The notes below the pieces were generated by a model. It saw nothing but the letters and a program-made list of their open reading frames with translations. It was not told where the DNA came from and made no database searches. A program made the translations under genes and the position numbers. Positions 8,664-16,957 of a stretch of DNA of 64,000 nt are shown piece by piece. The DNA comes from Bradyrhizobium viridifuturi (GTDB lineage Bacteria; Pseudomonadota; Alphaproteobacteria; Rhizobiales; Xanthobacteraceae). The stretch covers positions 56,791-120,790 of the forward strand of contig NZ_LGTB01000031.1 in NCBI RefSeq assembly GCF_001238275.1, written 5' to 3'. How positions within the stretch are numbered: position 1 is the stretch's first letter; each line of letters begins with the position of its first letter.

Positions 8664-9337
8664 TTCTGCTCGGTCTTGCGGCCCATATTGGCCTTGCGGG
8701 CGTCGGCGATCGCCTGCTCGAACTGGTCCATGCTGAGCACGCCCGGCACGCGATACTTGCCGACGATGAATGACGGCGTGCCGTTGAAGCCGAACGCCTG
8801 CGCCTGCTCGTCGTTGCGCGCGAGGATCGCGTCGATCGCCTTGGCGTTGGCGTCGAGATCCTTCTTCAGCCGGTCCATGTCGAGGCCGGCGCCCGCGAGC
8901 AACTCGGCGATGCGCGGCTCTGTGATGCGCGAATTGACCGAGATCATCGCCTCATGCGCGGCCTCGAACTTGCCCTGGTACTTCGCCGCCAGCGCCATCC
9001 GCGCCGCGACCTTCGAGACCGGCCCGAGGATCGGCCAGTCCTTCAGCACCAGGCGGACCTTGCCATCGTCCTGCACCACCTGGCGGAGTTCCGGCGCGAG
9101 CTTGCGGCAGTACGGACAGTTGTAGTCGAACCATTCGACGATCGTGATGTCGCCCTTGGGGTTGCCAATCACCGGAATCTCGGGATCGCGCAGCACCTGC
9201 TCCTCGGTCAGGACCTTCTCGTCCTCGGCGCGCGCGCCGCCCGCGACCAGCAGCGCGATGCCGGCGCCGATGAGGCCGAGCGCGCCGCGGCGGGTGGCGC
9301 CGGCGTTGTCGAGGGGTGATTTCGTCAGATGCTTCAT
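8660..9337 (-). CDS. DsbA family thiol-disulfide oxidoreductase
   Basis: A 225-residue exported protein. An arginine pair (RR at 16-17) followed by a hydrophobic stretch and AGGARA gives a signal peptide that could be Tat-type. The thioredoxin fold has CPYC (Cys74, Cys77) after VEWFDYN and a cis-proline loop at GTPSFIVG. It belongs to the ScsC/BdbD-like branch with the helical insertion. It should oxidise or isomerise disulfides in the periplasm; a DsbB gene lies about 7 kb away. Confidence 0.85.
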   Translation of the reverse strand: MKHLTKSPLDNAGATRRGALGLIGAGIALLVAGGARAEDEKVLTEEQVLRDPEIPVIGNPKGDITIVEWFDYNCPYCRKLAPELRQVVQDDGKVRLVLKDWPILGPVSKVAARMALAAKYQGKFEAAHEAMISVNSRITEPRIAELLAGAGLDMDRLKKDLDANAKAIDAILARNDEQAQAFGFNGTPSFIVGKYRVPGVLSMDQFEQAIADARKANMGRKTEQN

Positions 9338-9373
9338 GGCTGGCTTCCGGAAGGGCTCCTCGCCCTCCTACGT

Positions 9374-10155
9374 TCAGGACACATTGATGTTACGCAGCAG
9401 CATATAGATCGCCACCACGATAATCACAGTCGCAAATACGATATTGAGGGCACCGCGGCGTTCCGACAGGTGCCGGGCGCTCCTCGTGCCCAGCAGGCCA
9501 CCCGCGATGCCGCCGGCAATGAATAACCCCGCCAGGCCCCATGATACCAGCCCGGACCACGCATAGCTCAGGGCCGTGGTCACGCCGAAGGCGGTGACGG
9601 CCACCAGCGAGGAACTGACCGCGTTCATGATCGGCATCCCGGTTGCCAGCATCAGGCCGGCACGATCAGAAAGCCGCCGCCGATGCCGAAAAAGCCGGAC
9701 ATGGTTCCGGTGGCAAGCCCGAGACCGATGATCGCGGGCATGTTGGACATCGAGATCTTGACGTCGGTCAGCCCGACCCGCGCGCGGGTCTTCAGCATCA
9801 GGCCCGCGATGACAAGCATCACGATCGAGAACAGCGCCAGCAGCTTCTGCCCGTCCAGCATCTTGCCGAGGATCGAGCCGCCGAAAGCGCCGAACATGCC
9901 TGACAGCGCGAACACCAGCGCGCAGGACCAGATCACGGTGCCGCCGCGGGCGTGGTTGGACAAGTTAATCGCGGCGTTGGCGGCGACCGCGATCGCCGAG
10001 GTGCCGATCGCAACATGCGGCTGGGGCACCCCGACCACATAGACCATCAGCGGCACGGCAAGGATCGACCCGCCGCCACCGACCAGGCCCAGCGAAAAAC
10101 CGACCAGCATGCCCGATGCCAGCCCAAGCACGCTCTGGGTTGCGGAGAAGACCAA
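9374..10155 (-). pseudogene. TauE/SafE (TSUP) family permease, split by a frameshift
   Basis: Codons from 10,155 encode the first half of a TSUP anion permease (LGLVGGGGSILAVPLMV, then GFFGIGGGFLIVPA), ending in TGA near 9652. The second half continues in another frame from an ATG overlapping that stop (MLATGMPIMNAVSSSLVAV). Together, 167 plus 92 residues give the normal length. A missing C in an expected GCC-CTG at about 9654 explains the break. The TGATG overlap could in principle allow reinitiation and a two-chain protein. Alternatives are recent mutation or a sequence error. Confidence 0.75.
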
Positions 10156-10258
10156 GGGGAACAGACTCGCGTTTGCAGCGGAAACCCTAGAAGGATTTGC
10201 TGCCCAACGCCATACCTATAGCACAAAATTGTCCCGCAACTGGCTTTTCTGTATTTGA

Positions 10259-10329
10259 GCATGATCTCCGCGCAAACGCGTTCCGCTTTGTCGCGAGGGA
10301 AAACCGGTCCCCACTTTTCCGGATCATGC
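10259..10329. repeat. dispersed intergenic palindromic repeat, copy B (inverted)
   Basis: On the minus strand this reads AGCATGATCCGGAAAAGTGG, then ACCGGTTTTCCCTCGCGACAA, then CGGAACGCGTTTGCGCGGA and GATCATGC. It is the same unit as copy A at 1673-1744 and lies directly downstream of lrgB. Confidence 0.75.
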
Positions 10330-11052
10330 TCAGCGCAACAGATAGGTCACGGCCAACGGCACCAGCAGCGAGGTGACCAGCGCGTTCAGGCTCATCGCGA
10401 TGCCGGCAAAGACGCCGGCCACCTCGTCGACCTGGAAAGCGCGCGCGGTGCCGATGCCGTGGGCGGCGATCCCGGCGGCAAAGCCGCGGCCGCGGAAGTC
10501 GGCAATCCCGGTGAAGTTCATCAGCGGCGTGACGATGATCGCCCCCATGATGCCGGTGAGGATCACCGACACCGCGGTCAGCGAGGGATCGGCATGCAGG
10601 GATTCGCTGATGCCCATCGCGACGCCGGCCGTGACCGACTTCGGCGCCAGCGACAGGATGATGTCCCGCGGCAGGCCGAAGGCCCGCGCCAGCAGCACCA
10701 CCGAGACGATCGCCGTGAGCGAGCCGACCGCGAGCGCAACCAGCATCGGCAGCACCGCCGCTGCGACCCGCCTGCGGTTCTCGTAGAGCGGCACCGCGAG
10801 CGCCACCGTCGCCGGCCCGAGCAGGAAGTGCACGAACTGCGCGCCGGCAAAGTAGGTGGTGTAGGAGGTCCCTGTCAGCAGCAGGAACAGGCCGATGATC
10901 CACAGCGAATGCAGCACCGGATTGGCGAGCGGATGCCGCCTCGTCTTCAGCGACACCGCATCGGTCACGGCATAGGTCACGAGCGTCACCGTCAGCCAGA
11001 GCAGCGGCGACTGCGAGAGATAGACCCAGAGCGAGAACGGATTGTCGCTCAC
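10330..11052 (-). CDS. lrgB: LrgB family membrane protein
   Basis: A 240-residue polytopic membrane protein of the LrgB/YohK family. Supporting segments are YFAGAQFVHFLLGPATVALAVPLY, LPRDIILSLAPKSVTAGVAMGI, and the C-terminal GIGTARAFQVDEVAGVFAGIAMSLNAL. These match the conserved family pattern around the SVT and HGxGTA-like motifs. The start overlaps the lrgA stop by ATGA. In bacteria the pair is linked to murein hydrolase control or to glycolate/pyruvate transport. Confidence 0.88.
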   Translation of the reverse strand: MSDNPFSLWVYLSQSPLLWLTVTLVTYAVTDAVSLKTRRHPLANPVLHSLWIIGLFLLLTGTSYTTYFAGAQFVHFLLGPATVALAVPLYENRRRVAAAVLPMLVALAVGSLTAIVSVVLLARAFGLPRDIILSLAPKSVTAGVAMGISESLHADPSLTAVSVILTGIMGAIIVTPLMNFTGIADFRGRGFAAGIAAHGIGTARAFQVDEVAGVFAGIAMSLNALVTSLLVPLAVTYLLR

Positions 11053-11435
11053 GGCGTCTCGTCCTCGCCCGAGAAGACACTGCTCGCTGCGACGAAGGTC
11101 GCGACCGTCGCCAGCAGCGTGACGATGACCGAAACCGCGAGGATCACCAGGATCGCAATGCCGTGCTCGGCGAGCAGATCGAGCTTCTGCACCACGCCGA
11201 CGCCGGCCGGGATGAACAGCAGCGAGAGATTGGCGAGCATGCCGCGGCTCGCGCTCTCGACGCCGTCATTGCCGAGCGGCCCGCGCGCCAGCACCGGATA
11301 GCGGTCGCGCGCCAAAAGCAGCAACAGCAGGAGCACGAGGCCGACCACCGGACCCGGCACCGGCACGGCGAGCGCGCGCACGGCAACCTCACCGACGAGC
11401 TGACAAAGCAGGATCAGGCTGAGGCTGGCAATCAT
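11049..11435 (-). CDS. lrgA: CidA/LrgA family membrane protein
   Basis: A 128-residue protein with four hydrophobic segments, including the family signature VPGPVVGLVLLLLLL and LLFIPAGVGV. It precedes lrgB with a 4-base overlap, so the two are translationally coupled. It is the holin-like or transport partner of LrgB in the inner membrane. Confidence 0.85.
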   Translation of the reverse strand: MIASLSLILLCQLVGEVAVRALAVPVPGPVVGLVLLLLLLLARDRYPVLARGPLGNDGVESASRGMLANLSLLFIPAGVGVVQKLDLLAEHGIAILVILAVSVIVTLLATVATFVAASSVFSGEDETP

Positions 11436-11574
11436 GACAAGCCACTCACGCGAAACATCCGCCTATCAGGTCGGTGCGACGGAGGCTTGTCAATGCGCCG
11501 ATCTTAGATGGGTGCGTAAATGCTGGGCACGTCGGTTTTCCGCTCCAATATGCCGAGAGGCTATGAGGCTATCA

Positions 11575-11675
11575 CCGCCGTCATTTGCGGGGAGCGATAG
11601 CGACGAAGCAATCCATTCCTCCCCTTGCGGAACGATGGATTGCTTCGCTTCGCTCGCAATGACGTGGATGGAACG
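11575..11675. repeat. intergenic inverted repeat (GAAGCAATCCAT type)
   Basis: Two arms, GAAGCAATCCATTCCTCCCC on one side and GGAACGATGGATTGCTTC on the other, face each other and are flanked by a CGTCATTTGCG/GCAATGACG pair. This fills most of the 257-base gap after the divergent lrgA and the thioesterase gene. It resembles the short dispersed palindromes of Bradyrhizobium genomes. Confidence 0.65.
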
Positions 11676-11692
11676 GTGCGTTCCCCCTACCC

Positions 11693-12142
11693 CTATCGCC
11701 GCTGCAGCGCCATCAGCGTGCCGCTCATGGTCGCGACCAGCGTCTCGATGCCGTCCTGCACCGCGTAGGCGCGGCCGTCGCAGACGGTCAGCGTACGGCC
11801 GGGCTTGACCACAACGCCGCGGAACACGAACCGCTCGCCACGCGCCGGCGCCAGCAGATTGGTCTTGAACTCCACGGTGAGGATGTCGGAGCCCTCGGGC
11901 ATCAGCGTGAAGGCCGCGATCCCGCAGGCATTGTCGAGACCCGCGGTGATGACACCGGCATGCACGAAGCCGTTCTGCTGGCTGTACTCGGGTGCATAGG
12001 CCATCGCGAGATCGACCTCGCCCGGCTCGATGCGTGCGATCGAGATCCCGAGCGTCTGCATCGCGCGCTGCCGCGCGAACGTCTCGGCAGCAACCGCGCG
12101 ATAGTTGGGATTCTTCGGCTCGAAGCGGGGCATCGCGGTCAT
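11693..12142 (-). CDS. PaaI/hotdog-fold thioesterase
   Basis: A 149-residue hotdog protein with QNGFVHAGVITAGLDNACGIAA, the PaaI-type active-site helix, and EFKTNLLAPARGE after it. It should hydrolyse acyl-CoA or aryl-CoA esters. The start at 12,142 overlaps the stop of the upstream thioesterase gene by ATGA, which decides it over the ATG at 12,133. The pair lies opposite a TetR regulator and is probably its target. Confidence 0.85.
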   Translation of the reverse strand: MTAMPRFEPKNPNYRAVAAETFARQRAMQTLGISIARIEPGEVDLAMAYAPEYSQQNGFVHAGVITAGLDNACGIAAFTLMPEGSDILTVEFKTNLLAPARGERFVFRGVVVKPGRTLTVCDGRAYAVQDGIETLVATMSGTLMALQRR

Positions 12143-12573
12143 GCGATCGCGGGCTCTGACGGGACGAGATGCGGCATCGCCGCGTAGCGGATCGCCGGCG
12201 CAAACGGCGCCGCCTTGCGCGCGGCGCGGTCGATATGCACGGCCGCGATCTCGCAGGTCGCGGCGACCTCGCCGGTCTCGGCGTTGCGCATCTCGTGCAG
12301 GATGCGGATCGACTTGTCGCGGAACTCGACCAGCCGGCTCTTGACCTCGACGAGGTCGCCGGCGAGCAGCTCGCGCTTGTAGGCGATGTTCTGCTGCACG
12401 GCGGCCATGCCGCGGCCGGACTCGCGCAGATAGGTGGGGGTCAGGCCGAGCCGCGCGAACATATTCCAGCTCGCCTCGTCGAACTTGCCGACATACCACA
12501 TGACATTCATGTGGCCGATGTGGTCGCAGTGCCAGGGATAGACCGTGCCGCGATAGGTCGCCTCGCCTTCCAT
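12139..12573 (-). CDS. YbgC/4HBT-type acyl-CoA thioesterase
   Basis: A 144-residue hotdog protein. The segment WHCDHIGHMNVMWYVGKFDEASW contains the D-x-x-x-H-x-N-x-x-x-Y active-site pattern of the 4-hydroxybenzoyl-CoA thioesterase family. It probably cleaves a short or medium acyl-CoA. It is first in a two-gene operon with the PaaI-like thioesterase; two hotdog enzymes translated as a coupled pair are somewhat unusual. Confidence 0.85.
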   Translation of the reverse strand: MEGEATYRGTVYPWHCDHIGHMNVMWYVGKFDEASWNMFARLGLTPTYLRESGRGMAAVQQNIAYKRELLAGDLVEVKSRLVEFRDKSIRILHEMRNAETGEVAATCEIAAVHIDRAARKAAPFAPAIRYAAMPHLVPSEPAIA

Positions 12574-12591
12574 CCTGCTCCTCCCCGATTG

Positions 12592-12642
12592 TGATACGGT
12601 AGCGTATCAAGCGCAAGGCGGGCTAGCAATACGGTACCGTAT
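12592..12642. promoter_or_regulatory. two TetR-type operators between thioesterase operon and tetR
   Basis: TGATACGGTAGCGTATCA at 12,592-12,609 and ATACGGTACCGTAT at 12,629-12,642 are dyads of the same ATACG/CGTAT half-site. Their centres are 35 bases apart. They lie 19 bases from the thioesterase start, as expected for binding sites of the divergent TetR protein. Confidence 0.75.
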
Positions 12643-12644
12643 CA

Positions 12645-12690
12645 AGCACGATCCGGAAAAGTGGCAGCGGTTTTCCGAAAAGATCGTGCT
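12645..12690. repeat. dispersed palindromic repeat, copy C (short form)
   Basis: AGCACGATCCGGAAAAGTGG leads and ends in TTTTCCGAAAAGATCGTGCT, so the two ends are inverted copies. The first half matches copies A and B of the repeat. A further hairpin, AATGCGCGAT/ATCGCGCATT, lies at 12,704-12,729 just ahead of the tetR start. Confidence 0.65.
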
Positions 12691-12747
12691 CAAACAAGCG
12701 ACTAATGCGCGATGACCCGATCGCGCATTGGGCTCCGCGGAGATCAC

Positions 12748-13305
12748 ATGACTGAGAGCAAGGGCGATGTCTGGGTTGCGGCCGGCTTTGCCGAACTCGC
12801 CCATAGCGGCGTCGACGGCGTGCGGGTCGAGGTGCTGGCGAAGAATCTCGGCGTCACCAAGGGCGGCTTCTACCGCCGCTTCAAGGATCGCGCCGCGCTG
12901 CTCGAGGCCATGCTGACGCGCTGGCGCGACGGCCGAATCGCCGCGATCGAGAAGCAGACCGCCCTCGATGGTGCGAGCGCGCGCGAACGGCTGAAGTCGA
13001 TCATCACGCTCTATTCGGAGCGCATGAACACCGAGGCCATGGCGGTCGAGCTCGCGATCCGGCAATGGGCGCGCACCGACGAGGCCGCCGCCGCCGCCGC
13101 CGCGAGTGTCGATGCGGCGCGCCTGAAGCAGGTCGGCCAGCTCTATCGCGCCACCGGGCTGCCGACCGAGGAGGCCGATGCCCAAGCCTTCCTGTTCTAC
13201 TGCTTCATCTTCGGCCAGAGCCTGCTGTTTCTCGAACGCGGCCCGCGCAAGCGCGCGCAACTGCTGGCGCAGTCGGCGGACAAGCTGCTTACGGAAGGCC
13301 GGTAG
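12748..13305 (+). CDS. TetR family transcriptional regulator
   Basis: A 185-residue protein with an N-terminal TetR helix-turn-helix (VEVLAKNLGVTKGGFYRRFKDRAALLEAML) and an all-helical effector domain. The ATG at 12,748 follows GGAG by about 6 bases and is preferred to the upstream ATG at 12,712, which lies in a hairpin. It is divergent from the two thioesterase genes, and matching dyads lie in the gap, so it probably represses that operon and itself, responding to an acyl-CoA or fatty acid. Confidence 0.85.
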   Translation: MTESKGDVWVAAGFAELAHSGVDGVRVEVLAKNLGVTKGGFYRRFKDRAALLEAMLTRWRDGRIAAIEKQTALDGASARERLKSIITLYSERMNTEAMAVELAIRQWARTDEAAAAAAASVDAARLKQVGQLYRATGLPTEEADAQAFLFYCFIFGQSLLFLERGPRKRAQLLAQSADKLLTEGR

Positions 13306-13322
13306 AGCCGCAGCCAAAAGAA

Positions 13323-13348
13323 AAGCGGCCGGCTGACGCCGGCCGCTT
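13323..13348 (-). terminator. intrinsic terminator of the 13,373-13,864 gene
   Basis: AAGCGGCCGGC and GCCGGCCGCTT form a perfect 11-bp stem with a TGAC loop. Read on the minus strand it is followed by TTTTCTTTTGG. It may also stop tetR transcripts from the other side, though there is no T-run on that strand. Confidence 0.8.
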
Positions 13349-13372
13349 GGTCGAAGACGCATCGCGAAGGGC

Positions 13373-13864
13373 TCAGGCGCCCTTCAGGCGCTTGTTGCAT
13401 TCGCTGTAATAGCCGCCGCCCTTCTGGATCCACTTCAGGCCGCCATTACCGCCCGTGGTCTTGTTGGCGTTGTACTGGTCGAGGCAGCTGTGCATGCGCT
13501 GCTTGCCTTCGGTCTCCTTGGCATATTTGGGATCGACCGCGTTCGGAAACACGGCGGGTCCAGCCGGCATTGCCGGTGCCGCGGCCGGAGCGGCTTCCCG
13601 TTTGGCTACCTTCGGCGCGGCCGGTGCGGGCGCGGCAGCAGCGGGCGGCGGCGCGGCGGGCGCCGCAGCCGGGGTTGCGTCGGCACCGCATTGCGCCTTG
13701 CGGAAATCATTCCACTTCTGGCCGTTGAGGGTGCCGGCCGACTTGGCCGCCTGGTACTTGGCGCTGCATTCCTGCGCGGTCAGGGCTTGCGCCGGCGCGC
13801 TCGCCGCAAAGGCTGCAAAGCCCGACACCGCAATCACACACAACAATCTGGTCTGAATGGTCAT
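13373..13864 (-). CDS. exported Ala/Pro-rich protein with two Cys-bearing domains
   Basis: A 163-residue protein with a clear Sec signal peptide (residues 1-27, cleaved after APAQA). The first small domain, LTAQECSAKYQAAKSAGTLN, ends in a WNDFRKAQCG segment. An Ala/Pro linker follows (about 60-110), then a second domain with CLDQYNANK and YYSECNKRLKG. Each half has a Cys pair that could form a disulfide. It is common in Bradyrhizobium-like genomes but has no known function. A good terminator follows it. Confidence 0.7.
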   Translation of the reverse strand: MTIQTRLLCVIAVSGFAAFAASAPAQALTAQECSAKYQAAKSAGTLNGQKWNDFRKAQCGADATPAAAPAAPPPAAAAPAPAAPKVAKREAAPAAAPAMPAGPAVFPNAVDPKYAKETEGKQRMHSCLDQYNANKTTGGNGGLKWIQKGGGYYSECNKRLKGA

Positions 13865-14070
13865 CCCTGGTCTCCCGTCATCCCTGGTTTCCCGCTGGTT
13901 TCCCTTGGGGGGCAGTGGCGTAAGACCATTATCCTAGCGCAACCCCGACTTGCGACAACGTGCGGGCGCGCCCGAGCATTAAAATATTGTGGCGGCGGGA
14001 CCACCGCATGTTCATCCACGGTTCAGCATCGCCGCGCAACGTTTCGGCCTCCTTTCCTCAGAGGTGCCCC

Positions 14071-14352
14071 ATGATGAAGATCTCCTCCCTTGCGACCGTG
14101 ACCGCCCTTGCCTCCGCGCTGCTGATCGGCGGCGCCTTCGCGCAGACTGCCGCGCCCGCCGCCAAGGACGCCGCTCCGAAGGCCGACGCCAAGATGGCCA
14201 AGGAAGCCAAGCCGCGTACCGCCGAGTCGCTGGAATGCTCGAAGGAGGCCGACGCCAAGGGCCTGCACGGCAAGGAGCGCAAGAAATTCCGCTCCGAGTG
14301 CAAGAAGAACGCGGCGGGCGGCGGCGCAGCCGCGCCGGCGGCAACGAAGTAA
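14071..14352 (+). CDS. PsiF repeat-like exported protein
   Basis: A 93-residue protein with a signal peptide ending near GGAFAQ. The mature part is Ala/Lys-rich and carries one PsiF-like unit, SLECSKEADAKGLHGKERKKF followed by RSECKK. PsiF was named as a phosphate-starvation gene in E. coli; its role is not understood. The ATG at 14,071 (or 14,074) follows GAGGTG. A strong hairpin follows the gene. Confidence 0.7.
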   Translation: MMKISSLATVTALASALLIGGAFAQTAAPAAKDAAPKADAKMAKEAKPRTAESLECSKEADAKGLHGKERKKFRSECKKNAAGGGAAAPAATK

Positions 14353-14394
14353 GATCGCACGATCTTGCCACCCTCCCCTGAAGGGGGAGGGTGG
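14351..14394 (+). terminator. double hairpin after the PsiF-like gene
   Basis: AAGATCG-CA-CGATCTT (14,351-14,366) is followed by CCACCCTCCCC/GGGGAGGGTGG (14,368-14,394). The second hairpin matches a repeat often seen between Bradyrhizobium genes. No T-run follows, so termination is plausible but not certain. Confidence 0.5.
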
Positions 14395-14473
14395 ATTCCC
14401 CGAGAATTCGGGGCGCAATGCTGCAATCGCGAGATGCATTTGTCCCGTGATTGCGAATTTGCCATAAGGCGGC

Positions 14474-15559
14474 GTGACCCTGATCCGCGCTTCGATGGCA
14501 ACGGCCATTCCCGACCGCAGCAAAGTTCTGAACGGGCTCGAGACTCTCGTCATCGGCGCCGGCGGCGGGCTGCTGTTTTTATGGGCGGGATTGCCGGGCG
14601 GCCTGATCTCGGGGGCGATGTGCGCGGTCGCGATCGCCGCACTGGCCGGCCGGCCGCTCGCGGTGCCGCCGGTGCTGACGCAATCGGTGCTGCTGCTGCT
14701 CGGCATTTCGCTGGGCTCGCTGATGTCGCAGCAATTACTGCAGCACATGAGCTCCTATCCGCTCACCATCGCTCTGTTGGCGCTGGCGACGTTCTGCTCG
14801 ACCTTCGGCTCGAGCCTGTACCTTCAGCGCATCCATGGCTGGGACCAGACCTCTGCCTTCCTCGCCGGCAGCCCGGGCGCGCTGTCGCAGATCACGATCC
14901 TGGCCGCGGAGAAGGGCGCCGACGTCGCGGCGATCGCCGTAGTGCAGACCATGCGCGTCATCATCCTGACCGCGGCGCTGCCGCTGGTGCTGGCGCTGAC
15001 CGGGGTGACGCATGCGGCGCCGCCGCCATTGCCGACCACGGTCGCCTCGCCGCTCGGCCTCACGGCCCTCGTCGCCGGATCGATCGGCGTCTCGCTGCTG
15101 CTGCGCTGGATCAAATTCCCCGCCAGCTGGATGTTCGGCGCGATGCTCGCCTCCAGCCTGCTGCACGGCTCGGGCCTGGTCGATGGCGGCCTGCCGCCCT
15201 GGCTCCGCAACATCGCGCTGGTCGGCATCGGCGCGCTGATCGGCACCCGTTTCGCGCGGATGAAGACCTCGACCCTGCTGAGCCACGTCAATGCCGGGCT
15301 CGGCTCGTTTGCGATCGCCATCCTGATCTCGGCCGTGTTCGTTGCGGTGATCGCCTTCACCACCCACGTACGGCTTGCCGACGTCGTGGTCGCCTTCGCG
15401 CCCGGCGCGATGGACGCAATGCTGGCGCTGGCCCTGACGCTGCACATCGACCCGATCTTCGTCGGCGCGCATCACCTGTCGCGGTTTCTGTTCGTCACCA
15501 TCTCGACGCCGGGCATCATCCATCTGTTCGGACGGCCGCAGGACGACGTCGACGATTAG
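14474..15559 (+). CDS. AbrB family polytopic membrane protein
   Basis: A protein of about 355 residues with roughly ten hydrophobic segments in two similar halves, the layout of the AbrB/YbgN membrane family. Characteristic pieces are GLLFLWAGLPGGLISGAM, FLAGSPGALSQITILAAEKGADV and, in the second half, VVAFAPGAMDAMLALALTL. The GTG at 14,474 and the ATG at 14,495 are both possible starts. The family has been linked to transport or to envelope regulation without a firm function. Confidence 0.75.
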   Translation: MTLIRASMATAIPDRSKVLNGLETLVIGAGGGLLFLWAGLPGGLISGAMCAVAIAALAGRPLAVPPVLTQSVLLLLGISLGSLMSQQLLQHMSSYPLTIALLALATFCSTFGSSLYLQRIHGWDQTSAFLAGSPGALSQITILAAEKGADVAAIAVVQTMRVIILTAALPLVLALTGVTHAAPPPLPTTVASPLGLTALVAGSIGVSLLLRWIKFPASWMFGAMLASSLLHGSGLVDGGLPPWLRNIALVGIGALIGTRFARMKTSTLLSHVNAGLGSFAIAILISAVFVAVIAFTTHVRLADVVVAFAPGAMDAMLALALTLHIDPIFVGAHHLSRFLFVTISTPGIIHLFGRPQDDVDD

Positions 15560-15575
15560 CTTTGGCTTGTCTAGT

Positions 15576-15680
15576 CCGTCATCCTGAGGAGCGCGAAGCG
15601 CGTCTCGAAGGATGAACGGCCCGGCTGGTAGCCGTGCATGCTTCGAGACGGCCGCTTCGCGGCCTCCTCAGCATGACGGA
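15576..15680. repeat. intergenic inverted repeat (CCGTCATCCTGAGG type)
   Basis: CCGTCATCCTGAGGAG at the left and CTCCTCAGCATGACGG at the right face each other, with internal GCGTCTCGAAGGATGAACGG and GCTTCGAGACGGCCGC arms. It fills the convergent gap between the AbrB and dsbB genes. This is a very common dispersed element in Bradyrhizobium and supports the assignment of the host. Confidence 0.75.
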
Positions 15681-15697
15681 TCACGGGAAGCCGTACC

Positions 15698-16270
15698 TCA
15701 GGCCTTCGCGCCCCTCGCCAGACCCCAGCCGGCGATCGCGGCCATCAAGAGCGAGATCAGCACGTTGTAGCCGGCCAGCGAGATGCCGAGGAAGCGCCAC
15801 TGCACCTCGTCGCAGCGGACCACCTTGACCTTGTCGAGCTGATCCAGCAGCGAGCCGGCCTTGCCGAAATCGACCATCGGGCCGGTGCAATCGGTCGGCC
15901 CCTGCCAGAACCCCCATTCGACGCCGGCGTGATAGGCACCGAGCCCGGCATTGGCGAGTGCGGCGAGGCCGAGGATCGCAAGGCCCGCCAGCAGCACCGG
16001 ACGCGCCGCGCCGCGGGCGGCCGCGATCGCCACCAGGGCGCCGAGCGGGACCGCGAGGTAATAGGCATAGCGCTGCTCGAGGCAGAGCGGACAGGGCAGG
16101 ATCTCCAATACGAGCTGGAAGAACCAGGCGCCGGCCAAGGTCACGGCAGCGATCACGGCAATCGCCAGAGCCGAGGTCAGCGCCGGATTGCCGGTGGCGG
16201 AAGCATCCGACGGATGGGCGGTGGCGGTCGTCACGGCGGTCCTCCTGCGGGCATCATTCGGCAGGGTCAT
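15698..16270 (-). CDS. dsbB: disulfide bond formation protein B
   Basis: A 190-residue inner-membrane protein with four hydrophobic segments. CPLCLEQR (Cys60, Cys63) is the quinone-side cysteine pair in the first loop, and the second loop has PTDC and VVRCDE, supplying the other pair. It passes electrons from DsbA to quinone. The start at 16,270 (MTLPND) is preferred to an upstream one at 16,333 because the extra residues are not hydrophobic. It neighbours the tRNA-Leu gene, where backbone gives way to the island. Confidence 0.85.
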   Translation of the reverse strand: MTLPNDARRRTAVTTATAHPSDASATGNPALTSALAIAVIAAVTLAGAWFFQLVLEILPCPLCLEQRYAYYLAVPLGALVAIAAARGAARPVLLAGLAILGLAALANAGLGAYHAGVEWGFWQGPTDCTGPMVDFGKAGSLLDQLDKVKVVRCDEVQWRFLGISLAGYNVLISLLMAAIAGWGLARGAKA

Positions 16271-16426
16271 GACCCGCACATGCCCGCACCGGGTCGTATC
16301 GCGTGGAAATACCGCTGTCGAGGCGCGGGACAATCACATCCGCGCGGGTTGACCGTGACGGGCCGCCCGCTATAGTCCGCCGCGCTTCGTGACCCCCGGC
16401 CCTACCGGGCCGGGATCATCGCGAAT

Positions 16427-16511
16427 GCCCCTGTGGCGGAACTGGTAGACGCGCTCGACTCAAAATCGAGTTCCGCAAGGAGTGCTGGTTCGATTCCGGC
16501 CAGGGGCACCA
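16427..16511 (+). tRNA. tRNA-Leu (anticodon CAA)
   Basis: An intact 85-base tRNA with a long variable arm, as in class II tRNAs. The acceptor stem GCCCCTG pairs with CAGGGGC, the anticodon stem CTCGA/TCGAG encloses CTCAAAA giving anticodon CAA, and the T arm has GGTTCGATTCC. CCA is encoded. Its 3' end is repeated at 57,705-57,731, so it has served as an integration site. Confidence 0.95.
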
Positions 16512-16523
16512 ACCAGGCTGTTC
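16497..16523. repeat. attL: left 27-bp direct repeat at tRNA-Leu
   Basis: The sequence CGGCCAGGGGCACCAACCAG followed by GCTGTTC covers the tRNA 3' end and 12 bases beyond. The identical 27 bases are at 57,705-57,731, and looser similarity continues past both copies (GCCCGTT, then CGTCCG). Confidence 0.8.
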
Positions 16524-16774
16524 AGGCCCGTTTGCAGGCGTCCGTGACAACGACGCCGGCATGCAATGCCGGCGGGGCCCACTAGACCACGTTGCCCGCT
16601 TTGCCAGCACGTCCTCGATTCGAATTCAACGATTGCGAAGCACTTCTTCAGTTCGTCACACTCACCTGGCACCAGGCGGATCAGTTGATCGTCCGCCGCA
16701 AACGCGTCTGAAGGCCACCGGTTGGCGGTCGAATTCGTCAGGACGTAAGCACCGGCACTGGCCAAACCCGAGGC

Positions 16775-16957
16775 CTAACGATCAGCGTCCTTTGCCTGCT
16801 GATCAGTCCGATCACGATCGGTGTTTTCCGGCCGAATGACGACGCGCCGCTCGTAGTGATCGGCCAGCTGCAGCAGGCGTTTCTTGATGATGGGATCAGC
16901 CTGCTCGGCAAGCATCCGAACAGTCCGCGCTCTTTCCTTGCAAAAGTCGTCGTCCAT
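16775..16957 (-). CDS. small conserved hypothetical protein
   Basis: A 60-residue soluble protein starting MDDDFCKERARTVRMLAEQA, with LLQLADHYERR in the second half. It reads as two amphipathic helices and resembles short proteins scattered in Bradyrhizobium genomes. The function is unknown. Confidence 0.5.
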   Translation of the reverse strand: MDDDFCKERARTVRMLAEQADPIIKKRLLQLADHYERRVVIRPENTDRDRTDQQAKDADR

